Positions 39,201 to 53,800 are shown, counted from the stretch's first letter. The stretch: 64,000 nucleotides of DNA from Prosopocoilus inquinatus (GCA_036172665.1 CM069875.1:14663806-14727805), one strand, 5' to 3'. Program-made: numbers and translations. Notes: generated from the sequence alone by a model not told the origin.

Positions 39201-41537
39201 TCGTTTAAAACTATTTCCAGCTTCTGCTGCGTTCGAGAACTTCGTATCTCACATAAGGGCTACTGGAGTCCATCCAAACGTCAAATAACATGATAGATAA
39301 GTAAGGATCGATTAGATACATCACAGGAATAACGCTAATGCGTGTTGTTTGGTTTAAAACTATTTCTAGCATCAGCTGCGTCCGAGAACTTCGTATCTCA
39401 CATCAAAGTTACTGGAGTCCATCGAAACGCCAAATAACATGATAGATGAGTAAGGATCGATTAGACACATCACAGGAACAACGCTAATGCGTGTTGTTTC
39501 GTTTAAAACTATTTCCAGCTTCTGCTGCGTTCGAGAACTTCGTATCTCACATAAGGGCTTCTGGAGTCCATCCAAACGTCAAATAACATGATAGATAAGT
39601 AAGGATCGATTAGATACATCACAGGAACAACGCTAATGCGTGTTGTTTCGTTTAAAACTATTTCCAGCTTCTGCTGCGTCCGAGAACTTCGTATCTCACA
39701 TCAGGGTTACTGGAGTCCATCCAAACGCCAAATAACATGATAGATGAGTAAGGATCGATTAGACACATCACAGGAACAACGCTAATGCGTGTTGTTTCGT
39801 TTAAAACTATTTCCAGCTTCTGCTGCGTTCGAGAACTTCGTATCTCACATCAGGGCTACTGGAGTCCATCCAAACGTCAAATAACATGATAGATAAGTAA
39901 GGATCGATTAGATACATCACAGGAACAACGCTAATGCGTGTTGTTTCGTTTAAAACTATTTCTAGCTTCAGCTGCGTCCGAAAATTTCGTATCTCACATC
40001 ATAGTTACTGGAGTCCATCGAAATGTCAAATAACATAGTAGATAAGTAAGGATCGATTAGATACATCACTGGAACAACGCTAATACGTGTTGTTTCGTTC
40101 AAAACTATTTCCAGCTTCTGCTGCGTCCGAAATCTTTGTATCTCACATCAGAGTTACTGGAGTCCATCCAAACGTCAAATAACATGATAGATGAGTAAGG
40201 ATCGATTAGATACATCACAGGAACAACGCTAATACGTGTTGTTTCGTTTAAAACTATTTCCAGCTTCTGCTGCGTCCGAGAACGTCGTATCTCACATCAG
40301 AGTTACTGGAGTCCATCCAAACGTCAAATAACATGATAGATGAGTAAGGATCGATTAGATACATCACAGGAACAACGCTAATACGTGTTGTTTCGTTTAA
40401 AACTATTTCCAGCTCCTGCTGCGTCCAAAAACTTCGTATCTCACATCAGAATTACTAGAGTCCATCGAAACGTCAAATAACATGATAGATGAGTAAAGAT
40501 CGATTAGATACATCACAGGAACAACGCTAATGCGTGTGTTTCGTTTAAAACTATTTCCAGCTTCTGCTGCGTCCGAAAATTTCGTATCTCACATCAGAGT
40601 TACTGGAGTCCATCGAAACGTCAAATAACATAGTAGATAAGTAAGGATCGATTAGATACATCACAGGAACAACGCTAATACGTGTTGTTTCGTTCAAAAC
40701 TATTTCCAGCTTCTGCTGCGTCCGAGAACTTCGTATCTCACATCAGGGTTACTGAAGTCCATCCAAACGTCAAATAACATGATAGATAAGTAAGGATCGA
40801 TTAGATACATCACAGGAACAACGCTAATGCGTGTTGTTTCGTTTAAAACTATTTCCAGCTTCTGCTGCGTTCGAGAACTTCGTATCTCACATCAGGGTTA
40901 CTGGAGTCCATCCAAACGTCAAATAACATGATAGATAAGTAAGGATCGATTAGATACATCACAGGAACAACGCTAATGCGTGTTGTTTCGTTTAAAACTA
41001 TTTCCAGCTTCTGCTGCGTTCGAGAACTTCGTATCTCACATCAGGGTTACTGGAGTCCATCCAAACGTCAAATAACATGATAGATAAGTAAGGATCGATT
41101 AGATACATCACAGGAACAACGCTAATGCGTGTTGTTTCGTTTAAAACTATTTCCAGCTTCAGCTGCGTCCGAGAACTTCGTATCTCACATCAAAGTTACT
41201 GGAGTCCATCGAAACGCCAAATAACATGATAGATGAGTAAGGATCGATTAGATACATCACAGGAACAACGCTAATGCGTGTTGTTTCGTTTAAAACTATT
41301 TCCAGCTTCTGCTGCGTTCGAGAACTTCGTATCTCACATCAGGGTTACTGGAGTCCATCCAAACGTCAAATAACATGATAGATAAGTAAGGATCGATTAG
41401 ATACATCACAGGAACAACGCTAATGCGTGTTGTTTCGTTTAAAACTATTTCCAGCTTCAGCTGCGTCCGAGAACATCGTATCTCACATCAAAGTTACTGG
41501 AGTCCATCGAAACGCCAAATAACATGATAGATGAGTA
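36246..41537 (+). repeat. 5292-bp HOR, unit 2
   Basis: An immediate tandem copy of 30954-36245 with the same length and order, including the one-base deletion at 40532. The only private changes I noticed beyond those listed for unit 1 are AAATGACATG near 38242 and a few single bases. Identity by eye is therefore near 99.9%. The next monomer (41538) leaves the pattern and starts the right-hand flank copy. Confidence 0.95.
40496..40643 (+). repeat. 148-bp monomer with one-base deletion, second copy
   Basis: The copy of 35204-35351 exactly 5292 bp downstream, with the same missing T. These are the only two one-base length variants in the window. Confidence 0.93.
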
Positions 41538-44500
41538 AGGATCGATTAGATACATCACAGGAACAACGCTAATGCGTGTTGTTTCGTTTAAAACTATTTC
41601 CAGCTTCTGCTGCGTTCGAGAACTTCGTATCTCACATCAGGGTTACTGGAGTCCATCCAAACGTCAAATAACATGATAGATAAGTAAGGTTCGATTAGAT
41701 ACATCACAGGAACAACGCTAATGCGTGTTGTTTCGTTTAAAACTATTTCCAGCTTCTGCTGCGTCCGAGAACTTCGTATCTCACATCAAAGTTACTGGAG
41801 TCCATCGAAACGCCAAATAACATGATAGATGAGTAAGGATCGATTAGATACATCACAGGAACAACGCTAATGCGTGTTGTTTCGTTTAAAACTATTTCCA
41901 GCTTCTGCTGCGTCCGAGAACGTCGTATCTCACATCAGAGTTACTGGAGTCCATCCAAACGTCAAATAACATGATAGATGAGTAAGGATCGATTAGATAC
42001 ATCACAGGAACAACGCTAATACGTGTTGTTTCGTTTAAAACTATTTCCAGCTCCTGCTGCGTCCAAAAACTTCGTATCTCACATCAGAATTACTAGAGTC
42101 CATCGAAACGTCAAATAACATGATAGATGAGTAAAGATCGATTAGATACATCAGAGGAACAACGCTAATGCGTGTTGTTTCGTTTAAAACTATTTCCAGC
42201 TTCTGCTGCGTCCGAAAATTTCGTATCTCATATCAGAGTTACTGGAGTCCATCGAAACGTCAAATAACATAGTAGATAAGTAAGGATCGATTAGATACAT
42301 CACAGGAACAACGCTAATACGTGTTGTTTCGTTCAAAACTATTTCCAGCTTCTGCTGCGTCCGAGAACTTTGTATCATCACAGGAACAACGCTAATACGT
42401 GTTGTTTCGTTTAAAACTATTTCCAGCTTCTGCTGCGTCCGAGAACGTCGTATCTCACATCAGAGTTACTGGAGTCCATCCAAACGTCAAATAACATGAT
42501 AGATAAGTAAGGTTCGATTAGATACATCACAGGAACAACGCTAATGCGTGTTGTTTGGTTTAAAACTATTTCCAGCTTCTGCTGCGTCCGAGAACTTCGT
42601 ATCTCACATCAAAGTTACTGGAGTCCATCGAAACGCCAAATAACATGATTGATGAGTAAGGATCGATTAGATACATCACAGGAACAACGCTAATGCGTGT
42701 TGTTTCGTTTAAAACTATTTCCAGCTTCTGCTGCGTTCGAGAACTTCGTATCTCACATCAGGGTTACTGGAGTCCATCCAAATGTCAAATAACATGATAG
42801 ATAAGTAAGGATCGATTAGATACATCACAGGAACAACGCTAATGCGTGTTGTTTCGTTTAAAACTATTTCCAGCTTCAGCTGCGTCCGAGAACTTCGTAT
42901 CTCACATCAAAGTTACTGGAGTCCATCGAAACGCCAAATAACATGACAGATGAGTAAGGATCGATTAGATACATCACAGGAACAACGCTAATGCGTGTTG
43001 TTTCGTTTAAAACTATTTCCAGCTTCAGCTGCGTCCGAGAACTTCGTATCTCACATCAAAGTTACTGGAGTCCATCGAAACGCCAAATAACATGACAGAT
43101 GAGTAAGGATCGATTAGATACATCACAGGAACAACGCTAATGCGTGTTGTTTCGTTTAAAACTATTTACAGCTTCTGCTGCGTCCGATAACTTTGTATCT
43201 AACATCAGAGTTATTGGAGTCCATCCAAACGTCAAATAACATGATAGATGAGTAAGGATCGATTAGATACATCACACAAACAACGCTAATGCGTGTTGTT
43301 TCGTTTAAAACTATTTCTAGCATCAGCTGCGTCCGAGATCTTCGTATCTCACATCAAAGTTACTGGAGTCCATCGAAACGCCAAATAACATGATAGATGA
43401 GTAAGGATCGATTAGATACATCACAGGAACAACGCTAATGCGTGTTGTTTCGTTTAAAACTATTTCCAGCTTCTGCTGCGTTCGAGAACTTCGTATCTCA
43501 CATCAGGGTTACTGGAGTCCATCCAAACGTCAAATAACATGATAGATAAGTAAGGATCGATTAGATACATCACAGGAACAACGCTAATGCGTGTTGTTTC
43601 GTTTAAAACTATTTCCAGCTTCAGCTGCGTCCGAGAACTTCGTATCTCACATCAAAGTTACTGGAGTCCATCGAAACGCCAAATAACATGACAGATGAGT
43701 AAGGATCGATTAGATACATCACAGGAACAACGCTAATGCGTGTTGTTTCGTTTAAAACTATTTCCAGCTTCAGCTGCGTCCGAGAACTTCGTATCTCACA
43801 TCAAAGTTACTGGAGTCCATCGAAACGCCAAATAACATGACAGATGAGTAAGGATCGATTAGATACATCACAGGAACAACGCTAATGCGTGTTGTTTCGT
43901 TTAAAACTATTTACAGCTTCTGCTGCGTCCGAAAACTTTGTATCTCACATCAGAGTTACTGGAGTCCATCCAAACGTCAAATAACATGATAGATGAGTAA
44001 GGGTCGATTAGATACATCACAGGAACAACGCTAATGCGTGTTGTTTCGTTTAAAACTATTTCTAGCATCAGCTGAGTCCGAGAACTTCGTATCTCACATC
44101 AAAGTTACTGGAGTCCATCGAAACGCCAAATAACATGATAGATGAGTAAGGATCGATTAGATACATCACAGGAACAACGCTAATGCGTGTTGTTTCGTTT
44201 AAAACTATTTCCAGCTTCTGCTGCGTTCGAGAACTTCGTATCTCACATCAGGGTTACTGGAGTCCATCCAAACGTCAAATAACATGATAGATAAGTAAGG
44301 ATCGATTAGATACATCACAGGAATAACGCTAATGCGTGTTGTTTCGTTTAAAACTATTTCCAGCTTCAGCTGCGTCCGAGAACTTCGTATCTCACATCAA
44401 AGTTACTGGAGTCCATCGAAACGCCAAATAACATGACAGATGAGTAAAGATCGATTAGATACATCACAGGAACAACGCTAATGCGTGTTGTTTCGTTTAA

Positions 44501-44893
44501 AACTATTTACAGCTTCTGCTGCGTCCGAAAACTTTGTATCTCACATCAGAGTTACTGGAGTCCATCCAAACGTCAAATAACATGATAGATGAGTAAGGAT
44601 CGATTAGATACATCACAGGAACAACGCTAATGCGTGTTGTTTCGTTTAAAACTATTTCTAGCATCAGCTGCGTCCGAGAACTTCGTATCTCACATCAAAG
44701 TTACTGGAGTCCATCGAAACGCCAAATAACATGATAGATGAGTAAGGATCGATTAGATACATCACAGGAACAACGCTAATGCGTGTTGTTTCGTTTAAAA
44801 CTATTTCCAGCTTCTGCTGCGTTCGAGAACTTCGTATCTCACATCAGGGTTACTGGAGTCCATCCAAACGTCAAATAACATGATAGATAAGTA
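41538..44893 (+). repeat. Flanking segment, right copy (second start of ~14.1-kb super-repeat)
   Basis: Repeats 27449-30059 with 745 bp (five monomers) more. The order CCAGCTTCAG, CCAGCTTCAG, ACAGCTTC, CTAGCATC, TTCGAG occurs twice here (from 42808 and from 43553), while the left copy has a shorter version. Private changes include ATCTCATATC near 42230, CATGATTGATG near 42646, CACACAAACAAC near 43273 and GCTGAGTCCG near 44071. It ends where the GTTTTGTTT monomer at 44894 begins. Confidence 0.86.
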
Positions 44894-46312
44894 AGGATCG
44901 ATTAGATACATCACAGGAACAACGCTAATACGTGTTGTTTTGTTTAAAACTATTTCTAGCTTCAGCTGCGTCCGAGAACTTAATATCTCACATCAAAGTT
45001 ACTGGAGTCCATCGAAACGCCAAATAACATGACAGATGAGTAAGGATCGATTAGATACATCACAGGAACAACGCTAATGCGTGCTGTTTCGTTTAAAACT
45101 ATTTCCAGCTTCTGCTGCGTCCGAGAACTTCGTATATCACATCAGGGTTACTGGAGTCCATCCAAACGACAAATAACAAGATAGATAAGTAAGGATCGAT
45201 TAGATACATCACAGGAACAACGCTAATGGGTGTTGTTTCGTTTAAAACTATTTCTAGCTTCAGCTGCGTCCGAGAACTTCGTAACTCACATCAAAGTTAC
45301 TGGAGTCCATCGAAACGCCAAATAACATGATAGATGAGTAAGGATCGATTAGATACATCACAGGAACAACGCTAATGCGTGTTGTTTCGTTTAAAACTAT
45401 TTCCAGCTTCTGCTGCGTCCGAAAATTTCTTATCTCACATCAGAGTTACTGGAGTCCATCGAAACGTCAAATAACATAGTAGATAAGTAAGGATCGATTA
45501 GATACATCACAGGAACAACGCTAATACGTGTTGTTTCGTTCAAAACTATTTCCAGCTTCTGCTGCGTCCGAGAACTTTGTATCATCACAGGAACAACGCT
45601 AATACGTGTTGTTTCGTTTAAAACTATTTCCAGCTTCTACTGCGTCCGAGAACGTCGTATCTCACATCAGAGTTACTGGAGTCCATCCAAACGTCAAATA
45701 ACATGATAGATAAGTAAGGTTCGATTAGATACATCACAGGAACAACGCTAATGCGTGTTGTTTCGTTTAAAACTATTTCCAGCTTCTGCTGCGTCCGAGA
45801 ACTTCGTATCTCACATCAAAGTTACTGGAGTCCATCGAAACGCCAAATAACATGATAGATGAGTAAGGATCGATTAGATACATCACAGGAACAACGCTAA
45901 TGCGTGTTGTTTCGTTTAAAACTATTTCCAGCTTCTGCTGCGTTCGAGAACTTCGTATCTCACATCAGGGTTACTGGAGTCCATCCAAACGTCAAATAAC
46001 ATGATAGATAAGTAAGGATCGATTAGATACATCACAGGAACAACGCTAATACGTGTTGTTTTGTTTAAAACTATTTCTAGCTTCAGCTGCGTCCGAGAAC
46101 TTCGTATCTCACATCAAAGTTACTGGAGTCCATCGAAACGCCAAATAACATGACAGATGAGTAAGGATCGATTAGATACATCACAGGAACAACGCTAATG
46201 CGTGTTGTTTCGTTTAAAACTATTTCCAGCTTCTGCTGCGTCCGAGAACTTCGTATCTCACATCAGGGTTACTGGAGTCCATCCAAACGACAAATAACAA
46301 GATAGATAAGTA
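44894..46312 (+). repeat. Linker block, copied again near 53.1-54.8 kb
   Basis: Contains the rare CTTAATATC monomer (44980), AATGGGTG (45226) and a fused monomer at 45490-45716. It matches 53096-54812 at +8202 for its first monomers and +8500 afterwards. Two monomers (298 bp) present in the later copy are missing around 45,230-45,260, where a GGGTG start is joined to a CGTAACTC end in one hybrid monomer. Confidence 0.82.
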
Positions 46313-49300
46313 AGGATCGATTAGATACATCACAGGAACAACGCTAATGGGTGCTGTTTCGTTTAAAACTATTTCTAGCATCAGCTGCGCCCGAGAACTT
46401 CGTATCTCACATCAAAGTTACTGGAGTCCATCGAAACGCCAAATAACATGATAGATGAGTAAGGATCGATTAGACACATCACAGGAACAACGCTAATGCG
46501 TGTTGTTTCGTTTAAAACTATTTCCAGCTTCTGCTGCGTTCGAGAACTTCGTATATCACATCAGGGCTACTGGAGTCCATCCAAACGTCAAATAACATGA
46601 TAGATAAGTAGGGATCGATTAGATACATCACAGGAACAACGCTAATGCGTGTTGTTTCGTTTAAAACTATTTCGAGCTTCAGCTGCGTCCGAGAACTTCG
46701 TAACTCACATCAAAGTTACTGGAGTCCATCGAAACGCCAAATAACATGATAGATAAGTAAGGATCGATTAGATACATCACAGGAACAACGCTAATGCGTG
46801 TTGTTTCGTTTAAAACTATTTCCAGCTTCTGCTGCGTCCGAAAATTTCGTATCTCACATCATAGTTACTGGAGTCCATCGAAACGTCAAATAACATAGTA
46901 GATAAGTAAGGATCGATTAGATACATCACTGGAACAACGCTAATACGTGTTGTTTCGTTCAAAACTATTTCCAGCTTCTGCTGCGTCCGAAATCTTTGTA
47001 TCTCACATCAGAGTTACTGGAGTCCATCCAAACGTCAAATAACATGATAGATGAGTAAGGATCGATTAGATACATCACAGGAACAACGCTAATACGTGTT
47101 GTTTCGTTTAAAACTATTTCCAGCTTCTGCTGCGTCCGAGAACGTCGTATCTCATATCAGAGTTACTGGAGTCCATCCAAACGTCAAATAACATGATAGA
47201 TGAGTAAGGATCGATTAGATACATCACAGGAACAACGCTAATACGTGTTGTTTCGTTCAAAACTATTTCCAGCTTCTGCTGCGTCCGAGAACTTTGTATC
47301 ATCATAGGAACAACGCTAATACGTGTTGTTTCGTTTAAAACTATTTCCAGCTTCTGCTGCGTCCGAGAACGTCGTATCTCACATCAGAGTTACTGGAGTT
47401 CATCCAAACGTCAAATAACATGATAGATAAGTAAGGTTCGATTAGATACATCACAGGAACAACGCTAATGCGTGTTGTTTCGTTTAAAACTATTTCCAGC
47501 TTCTGCTGCGTCCGAGAACTTCGTATCTCACATCAAAGTTACTGGAGTCCATCGAAACGCCAAATAACATGATAGATGAGTAAGGATCGATTAGATACAT
47601 CACAGGAACAACGCTAATGCGTGTTGTTTCGTTTAAAACTATTTCCAGCTTCTGCTGCGTTCGAGAACTTCGTATCTCACATCAGGGTTACTGGAGTCCA
47701 TCCAAACGTCAAATAACATGATAGATAAGTAAGGATCGATTAGATACATCACAGGAACAACGCTAATGCGTGTTGTTTCGTTTAAAACTATTTCCAGCTT
47801 CAGCTGCGTCCGAGAACTTCGTATCTCACATCAAAGTTACTGGAGTCCATCGAAACGCCAAATAACATGACAGATGAGTAAGGATCGATTAGATACATCA
47901 CAGGAACAACGCTAATGCGTGTTGTTTCGTTTAAAACTATTTCCAGCTTCTGCTGCGTTCGAGAACTTCGTATCTCACATCAGGGTTACTGGAGTCCATC
48001 CAAACGTCAAATAACATGATAGATAAGTAGGGATCGATTAGATACATCACAGGAACAACGCTAATACGTGTTGTTTTGTTTAAAACTATTTCTAGCTTCA
48101 GCTGCGTCCGAGAACTTCGTATCTCACATCAAAGTTACTGGAGTCCATCGAAACGCCAAATAACATGATAGATGAGTAAGGATCGATTAGATACATCACA
48201 GGAACAACGCTAATGCGTGTAGTTTCGTTTAAAATTATTTCCAGCTTCTGCTGCGTCCGAGAACTTCGTATCTCACATCAGGGTTACTGGAGTCCATCCA
48301 AACGTCAAATAACAAGATAGATAAGTAAGGATCGATTAGATACATCACAGGAACAACGCTAATGGGTGTTGTTTCGTTTAAAACTATTTCTAGCATCAGC
48401 TGCGCCCGAGAACTTCGTATCTCACATCAAAGTTACTGGAGTCCATCGAAACGCCAAATAACATGATAGATGAGTAAGGATCGATTAGACACATCACAGG
48501 AACAACGCTAATGCGTGTTGTTTCGTTTAAAACTATTTCCAGCTTCTGCTGCGTTCGAGAACTTCGTATCTCACATCAGGGTTACTGGAGTCCATCCAAA
48601 CGTCAAATAACATGATAGATAAGTAAGGATCGATTAGATACATCACAGGAACAACGCTAATGCGTGTTGTTTCGTTTAAAACTATTTCTAGCTTCAGCTG
48701 CGTCCGAGAACTTCGTAACTCACATCAAAGTTACTGGAGTCCATCGAAACGCCGAATAACATGATAGATGAGTAAGGATCGATTAGATACATCACAGGAA
48801 CAACGCTAATGCGTGTTGTTTCGTTTAAAACTATTTCCAGCTTCTGCTGCGTCCGAAAATTTCGTATCTCACATCATAGTTACTTTAGTCCATCGAAACG
48901 TCAAATAACATAGTAGATAAGTAAGGATCGATTAGATACATCACAGGAACAACGCTAATACGTGTTGTTTCGTTCAAAACTATTTCCAGCTTCTGCTGCG
49001 TCCGAAATCTTTGTATCTCACATCAGAGTTACTGGAGTCCATCCAAACGTCAAATAACATGATAGATGAGTAAGGATCGATTAGATACATCACAGGAACA
49101 ACGCTAATGCGTGTTGTTTCGTTTAAAACTATTTCCAGCTTCTGCTGCGTTCGAGAACTTCGTATCTCACATCAAAGTTACTGGAGTCCATCGAAACGCC
49201 AAATAACATGATAGATGAGTAAGGATCGATTAGATACATCACAGGAACAACGCTAATGCGTGTTGTTTCGTTTAATACTATTTCCAGCTTCTGCTGCGAC

Positions 49301-50860
49301 CGAGAACTTCGTATCTCACATCAGGGTTACTGGAGTCCATCCAAACGTCAAATAACATGATAGATAAGTAAGGATCGATTAGATACATCACAGGAACAAC
49401 GCTAATGCGTGTTGTTTCGTTTAAAACTATTTCTAGCATCAGCTGCGTCCGAGAACTTCGTATATCACATCAAAGTTACTGGAGTCCATCGAAACGCCAA
49501 ATAACATGATAGATGAGTAAGGATCGATTAGACACATCACAGGAACAACGCTAATGCGTGTTGTTTCGTTTAAAACTATTTCCAGCTTCTGCTGCGTTCG
49601 AGAACTTCGTATCTCACATCAGAGTTACTGGAGTGCATCCAAACGTCAAATAACATGATAGATGAGTAAGGATCGATTAGATACATCACAGGAACAACGC
49701 TAATGCGTGTTGTTTCGTTTAAAACTATTTCCAGCTTCTGCTGCTTTCGAGAACTTCGTATCTCACATCAAAGTTACTGGAGTCCATCGAAACGCCAAAT
49801 AACAGGATAGATGAGTAAGGATCGATTAGATACATCACAGGAACAACGCTAATGCGTGTTGTTTCGTTTAAAACTATTTCCAGCTTCTGCTGCGACCGAG
49901 AACTTCGTATCTCACATCAGGGTTACTGAAGTCCATCCAAACGTCAAATAACATGATAGATAAGTAAGGATCGATTAGATACATCACAGGAACAACGCTA
50001 ATGCGTGTTGTTTCGTTTAAAACTATTTCTAGCATCAGCTGCGTCCGAGAATTTCGTATATCACATCAAAGTTACTGGAGTCCATCGAAACGCCAAATAA
50101 CATGATAGATGAGTAAGGATCGATTAGACACATCACAGGAACAACGCTAATGCGTGTTGTTTCGTTTAAAACTATTTCCAGCTTCTGCTGCGTTCGAGAA
50201 CTTCGTATCTCACATCAGGGCTACTTTAGTCCATCCAAACGTCAAATAACATGATAGATAAGTAAGGATCGATTAGATACATCACAGGAACAACGCTAAT
50301 GCCTGTTGTTTCGTTTAAAACTATTTCTAGCTTCAGCTGCGTCCGAGAACTTCGTAACTCACATCAAAGTTACTGGAGTCCATCGAAACGCCAAATAACA
50401 TGATAGATGAGTAAGGATCGATTAGATACATCACAGGAACAAAGCTAATGCGTGTTGTTTCGTTTAAAACTATTTCCAGCTTCTGCTGCGACCGAGAACT
50501 TCGTATCTCACATCAGGGTTACTGGAGTCCATCCAAACGTCAAATAACATGATAGATAAGTAAGGATCGATTAGATACATCACAGGAACAACGCTAATAC
50601 GTGTTGTTTTGTTTAAAACTATTTCTAGCTTCAGCTGCGTCCGAGAACTTCGTATCTCACATCAAAGTTACTGGAGTCCATCGAAACGCCAAATAACATG
50701 ACAGATGAGTAAGGATCGATTAGATACATCACAGGAACAACGCTAATGCGTGTTGTTTCGTTTAAAACTATTTCCAGCTTCTGCTGCGTCCGAGAACTTC
50801 GTATCTCACATCAGGGTTACTGGAGTCCATCCAAACGACAAATAACAAGATAGATAAGTA
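46313..50860 (+). repeat. 4548-bp HOR, unit 1
   Basis: Twenty-nine 149-bp monomers and one fused monomer (47207). It starts at the AATGGGTGCTG monomer. Rare markers are GTGTAGTTTCG with AAAATTATTT (48218), CCGAATAAC (48752), TACTTTAGTCC (48882 and 50224), CTGCTTTCGAG (49742), AACAGGATAG (49801), GCCTGTTG (50301) and AACAAAGCTAATG (50440). All recur at +8500. Private changes include TTTCGAGCTTC near 46672 and TTTAATACTATT near 49273. Confidence 0.93.
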
Positions 50861-53800
50861 AGGATCGATTAGATACATCACAGGAACAACGCTAATGGGT
50901 GCTGTTTCGTTTAAAACTATTTCTAGCATCAGCTGCGCCCGAGAACTTCGTATCTCACATCAAAGTTACTGGAGTCCATCGAAACGCCAAATAACATGAT
51001 AGATGAGTAAGGATCGATTAGACACATCACAGGAACAACGCTAATGCGTGTTGTTTCGTTTAAAACTATTTCCAGCTTCTGCTGCGTTCGAGAACTTCGT
51101 ATATCACATCAGGGCTACTGGAGTCCATCCAAAAGTCAAATAACATGATAGATAAGTAGGGATCGATTAGATACATCACAGGAACAACGCTAATGCGTGT
51201 TGTTTCGTTTAAAACTATTTCTAGCTTCAGCTGCGTCCGAGAACTTCGTAACTCACATCAAAGTTACTGGAGTCCATCGAAACGCCAAATAACATGATAG
51301 ATAAGTAAGGATCGATTAGATACATCACAGGAACAACGCTAATGCGTGTTGTTTCGTTTAAAACTATTTCCAGCTTCTGCTGCTTCCGAAAATTTCGTAT
51401 CTCACATCATAGTTACTGGAGTCCATCGAAACGTCAAATAACATAGTAGATAAGTAAGGATCGATTAGATACATCACTGGAACAACGCTAATACGTGTTG
51501 TTTCGTTCAAAACTATTTCCAGCTTCTGCTGCGTCCGAGAACGTCGTATCTCATATCAGAGTTACTGGAGTCCATCCAAACGTCAAATAACATGATAGAT
51601 GAGTAAGGATCGATTAGATACATCACAGGAACAACGCTAATGGGTGTTGTTTCGTTTAAAACTATTTCTAGCATCAGCTGCGCCCGAGAACTTCGTATCT
51701 CACATCAAAGTTACTGGAGTCCATCGAAACGCCAAATAACATGATAGATGAGTAAGGATCGATTAGACACATCACAGGAACAACGCTAATGCGCGTTGTT
51801 TCGTTTAAAACTATTTCCAGCTTCTGCTGCGTTCGAGAACTTCGTATCTCACATCAGGGTTACTGGAGTCCATCCAAACGTCAAATAACATGATAGATAA
51901 GTAAGGATCGATTAGATACATCACAGGAACAACGCTAATGCGTGTTGTTTCGTTTAAAACTATTTCTAGCTTCAGCTGCGTCCGAGAACTTCGTAACTCA
52001 CATCAAAGTTACTGGAGTCCATCGAAACGCCGAATAACATGATAGATGAGTAAGGATCGATTAGATACATCACAGGAACAACGCTAATGCGTGTTGTTTC
52101 GTTTAAAACTATTTCCAGCTTCTGCTGCGTCCGAAAATTTCGTATCTCACATCATAGTTACTTTAGTCCATCGAAACGTCAAATAACATAGTAGATAAGT
52201 AAGGATCGATTAGATACATCACAGGAACAACGCTAATACGTGTTGTTTCGTTCAAAACTATTTCCAGCTTCTGCTGCGTCCGAAATCTTTGTATCTCACA
52301 TCAGAGTTACTGGAGTCCATCCAAACGTCAAATAACATGATAGATGAGTAAGGATCGATTAGATACATCACAGGAACAACGCTAATGCGTGTTGTTTCGT
52401 TTAAAACTATTTCCAGCTTCTGCTGCGTTCGAGAACTTCGTATCTCACATCAAAGTTACTGGAGTCCATCGAAACGCCAAATAACATGATAGATGAGTAA
52501 GGATCGATTAGATACATCACAGGAACAACGCTAATGCGTGTTGTTTCGTTTAAAACTATTTCCAGCTTCTGCTGCGACCGAGAACTTCGTATCTCACATC
52601 AGGGTTACTGGAGTCCATCCAAACGTCAAATAACATGATAGATAAGTAAGGATCGATTAGATACATCACAGGAACAACGCTAATGCGTGTTGTTTCGTTT
52701 AAAACTATTTCTAGCATCAGCTGCGTCCGAGAACTTCGTATATCACATCAAAGTTACTGGAGTCCATCGAAACGCCAAATAACATGATAGATGAGTAAGG
52801 ATCGATTAGATACATCACAGGAACAACGCTAATGCGTGTTGTTTCGTTTAAAACTATTTCTAGCATCAGCTGCGTCCGAGAACTTCGTATCTCACATCAA
52901 AGTTACTGGAGTCCATCGAAACGCCAAATAACATGATAGATGAGTAAGGATCGATTAGATACATCACAGGAACAACGCTAATGCGTGTTGTTTCGTTTAA
53001 AACTATTTCCAGCTTCTGCTGCGTTCGAGAACTTCGTATCTCACATCAGGGTTACTGGAGTCCATCCAAACGTCAAATAACATGATAGATAAGTAAGGAT
53101 CGATTAGATACATCACAGGAACAACGCTAATACGTGTTGTTTTGTTTAAAACTATTTCTAGCTTCAGCTGCGTCCGAGAACTTAATATCTCACATCAAAG
53201 TTACTGGAGTCCATCGAAACGCCAAATAACATGACAGATGAGTAAGGATCGATTAGATACATCACAGGAACAACGCTAATGCGTGCTGTTTCGTTTAAAA
53301 CTATTTCCAGCTTCTGCTGCGTCCGAGAACTTCGTATATCACATCAGGGTTACTGGAGTCCATCCAAACGACAAATAACAAGATAGATAAGTAAGGATCG
53401 ATTAGATACATCACAGGAACAACGCTAATGGGTGTTGTTTCGTTTAAAACTATTTCTAGCATCAGCTGCGCCCGAGAACTTCGTATCTCACATCAAAGTT
53501 ACTGGAGTCCATCGAAACGCCAAATAACATGATAGATGAGTAAGGATCGATTAGACACATCACAGGAACAACGCTAATGCGTGTTGTTTCGTTTAAAACT
53601 ATTTCCAGCTTCTGCTGCGTTCGAGAACTTCGTATCTCACATCAGGGCTACTGGAGTCCATCCAAACGTCAAATAACATGATAGATAAGTAAGGATCGAT
53701 TAGATACATCACAGGAACAACGCTAATGCGTGTTGTTTCGTTTAAAACTATTTCTAGCTTCAGCTGCGTCCGAGAACTTCGTAACTCACATCAAAGTTAC

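Noticed and set aside
4922..45576. The 3207-bp spacing between fused units at 42283 and 45490 as another copy of the 3207-bp HOR
   Set aside because: The distance is the same (21 x 149 + 78) but the monomer order between them belongs to the flank segment and the linker, so the equality is coincidental.
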